Part shown: positions 55,485 through 55,831 of the stretch, in pieces
Position numbering within the stretch: the first letter of the stretch is position 1
Layout of the letters: every line of letters starts with the position of its first letter
Assembly: GCF_000735365.1 (NCBI RefSeq)
Contig: NZ_JMPL01000018.1
Coordinates: forward strand, 1-55,831
From: Kluyvera ascorbata ATCC 33433
GTDB taxonomy: Bacteria; Pseudomonadota; Gammaproteobacteria; Enterobacterales; Enterobacteriaceae
Direction of reading: 5' to 3'
DNA length: 55,831 nt
Position numbers and translations under genes: made by a program
Notes under the pieces: generated by a model
Told to the model about the DNA's origin: nothing
Database searches by the model: none
Seen by the model: only the letters and a program-made list of their open reading frames with translations

Positions 55485-55831
55485 TTACACGTCGCGGTAG
55501 GTCCCGAGACGATAACCTCGTTCAGCAATCGCGTACTTCAGCGATTCAGAGGTCAGCACATCCAGTTCATCCAGACGCGGGTAGCAATACGCGCTGCCCA
55601 TAATCGTCCGGTCGACAAACGCCGGATGGCACATCACTTCCAGAGATTGCTCATTACGTGCCATTGAGCTATCCAGCACCTTCAGGAACAGCGCTTCCGA
55701 TACGGCATCACCGTAGAACTCACTGCTAAAGCTTTCGGTACTGCGCAGCCCTTCCGGTAACTCAAACGGATACGGAATAGTGCGGTCAACGCGTAACGCA
55801 ATGCCTTTCGATTTCGCAAACTCGGCCACCA
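55485..55831 (-). CDS. chbG: Chito-oligosaccharide deacetylase, C-terminal part
   Basis: The last 115 or so residues of a YdjC-family deacetylase ([43 protein letters not shown]). The gene begins beyond the right edge. In E. coli ChbG removes one acetyl group from diacetylchitobiose so that the chb operon can be induced. The E. coli gene lies downstream of katE; here it follows cedA directly. Confidence 0.9.
   Translation of the reverse strand, partial: VAEFAKSKGIALRVDRTIPYPFELPEGLRSTESFSSEFYGDAVSEALFLKVLDSSMARNEQSLEVMCHPAFVDRTIMGSAYCYPRLDELDVLTSESLKYAIAERGYRLGTYRDV

Overview
The window is a stretch of enterobacterial chromosome. Gene content and order (acnA, yciX, ymiA, cysB, topA, yciN, sohB, yciK, btuR, rluB, yciO, rnm, the trp operon, ompW, yciC, yciB, yciA; then yniB, hxpB, ydjM, tcyP, cedA, chbG) place it in Enterobacteriaceae. 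It is not Escherichia coli or Salmonella. Pectin-oligomer catabolism, KduD, a GH3 operon and the rearranged order suggest the Enterobacter/Klebsiella/Lelliottia/Kosakonia side of the family. The exact genus is inference. By eye the backbone is moderately GC-rich, with AT-rich patches at about 24.6-28.5 kb and 45.1-47.4 kb that look acquired.

Layout. 1-8 kb: an oligogalacturonide/rhamnogalacturonan uptake and breakdown locus. It holds TogMNA-type ABC transporter genes, a divergent AraC regulator, an ogl-togB-GH105 operon and a KdgM-type porin, with a KdgR box and a CRP site between togM and araC. 8-18.7 kb: acnA, yciX, ymiA, cysB, topA, yciN, sohB, yciK, btuR. 18.7-23.6 kb: a GPH transporter - GH3 glycosidase - AraC operon behind a perfect CRP half-site pair. 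23.6-24.5 kb: rluB. 24.6-28.5 kb: a decayed island with two tyrosine-recombinase fragments, a PAAR/pyocin-S/HNH-DNase toxin and two colicin-E-type immunity genes (the first frameshifted), plus a 58-bp direct repeat. 28.5-31.6 kb: GNAT, LysR, yciO, rnm. 31.6-38.4 kb: the complete trp operon with operator, leader peptide, attenuator, fused trpGD and fused trpCF. 38.4-45 kb: MarR/oxidoreductase pair, a RyhB-type small RNA with a Fur-type promoter, LysE-family exporter, CSS-EAL phosphodiesterase, LysR/UbiD pair. 45-47.4 kb: LuxR-like regulator, ToxR/CadC-like membrane regulator and FidL-like protein. 47.5-50.4 kb: ompW, yciC, yciB, yciA. 50.5 kb to the end: a block found elsewhere on the E. coli chromosome (yniB, hxpB, kduD with a KdgR box, ydjM with a LexA box, tcyP, cedA, partial chbG).

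How the parts work together. The porin, ABC transporter, oligogalacturonate lyase, GH105 hydrolase and distant kduD make up most of a pathway from pectin oligomers to 2-keto-3-deoxygluconate. Matching KdgR boxes, 49 kb apart, tie the ends of the window together. The most notable points are the extra RyhB-like sRNA outside the usual yhhX-yhhY locus, a Fur-like box on the ymiA-yciX(-acnA) promoter, and an intact-looking DNase toxin whose most cognate-looking immunity gene carries a single-base frameshift in a T6 run.
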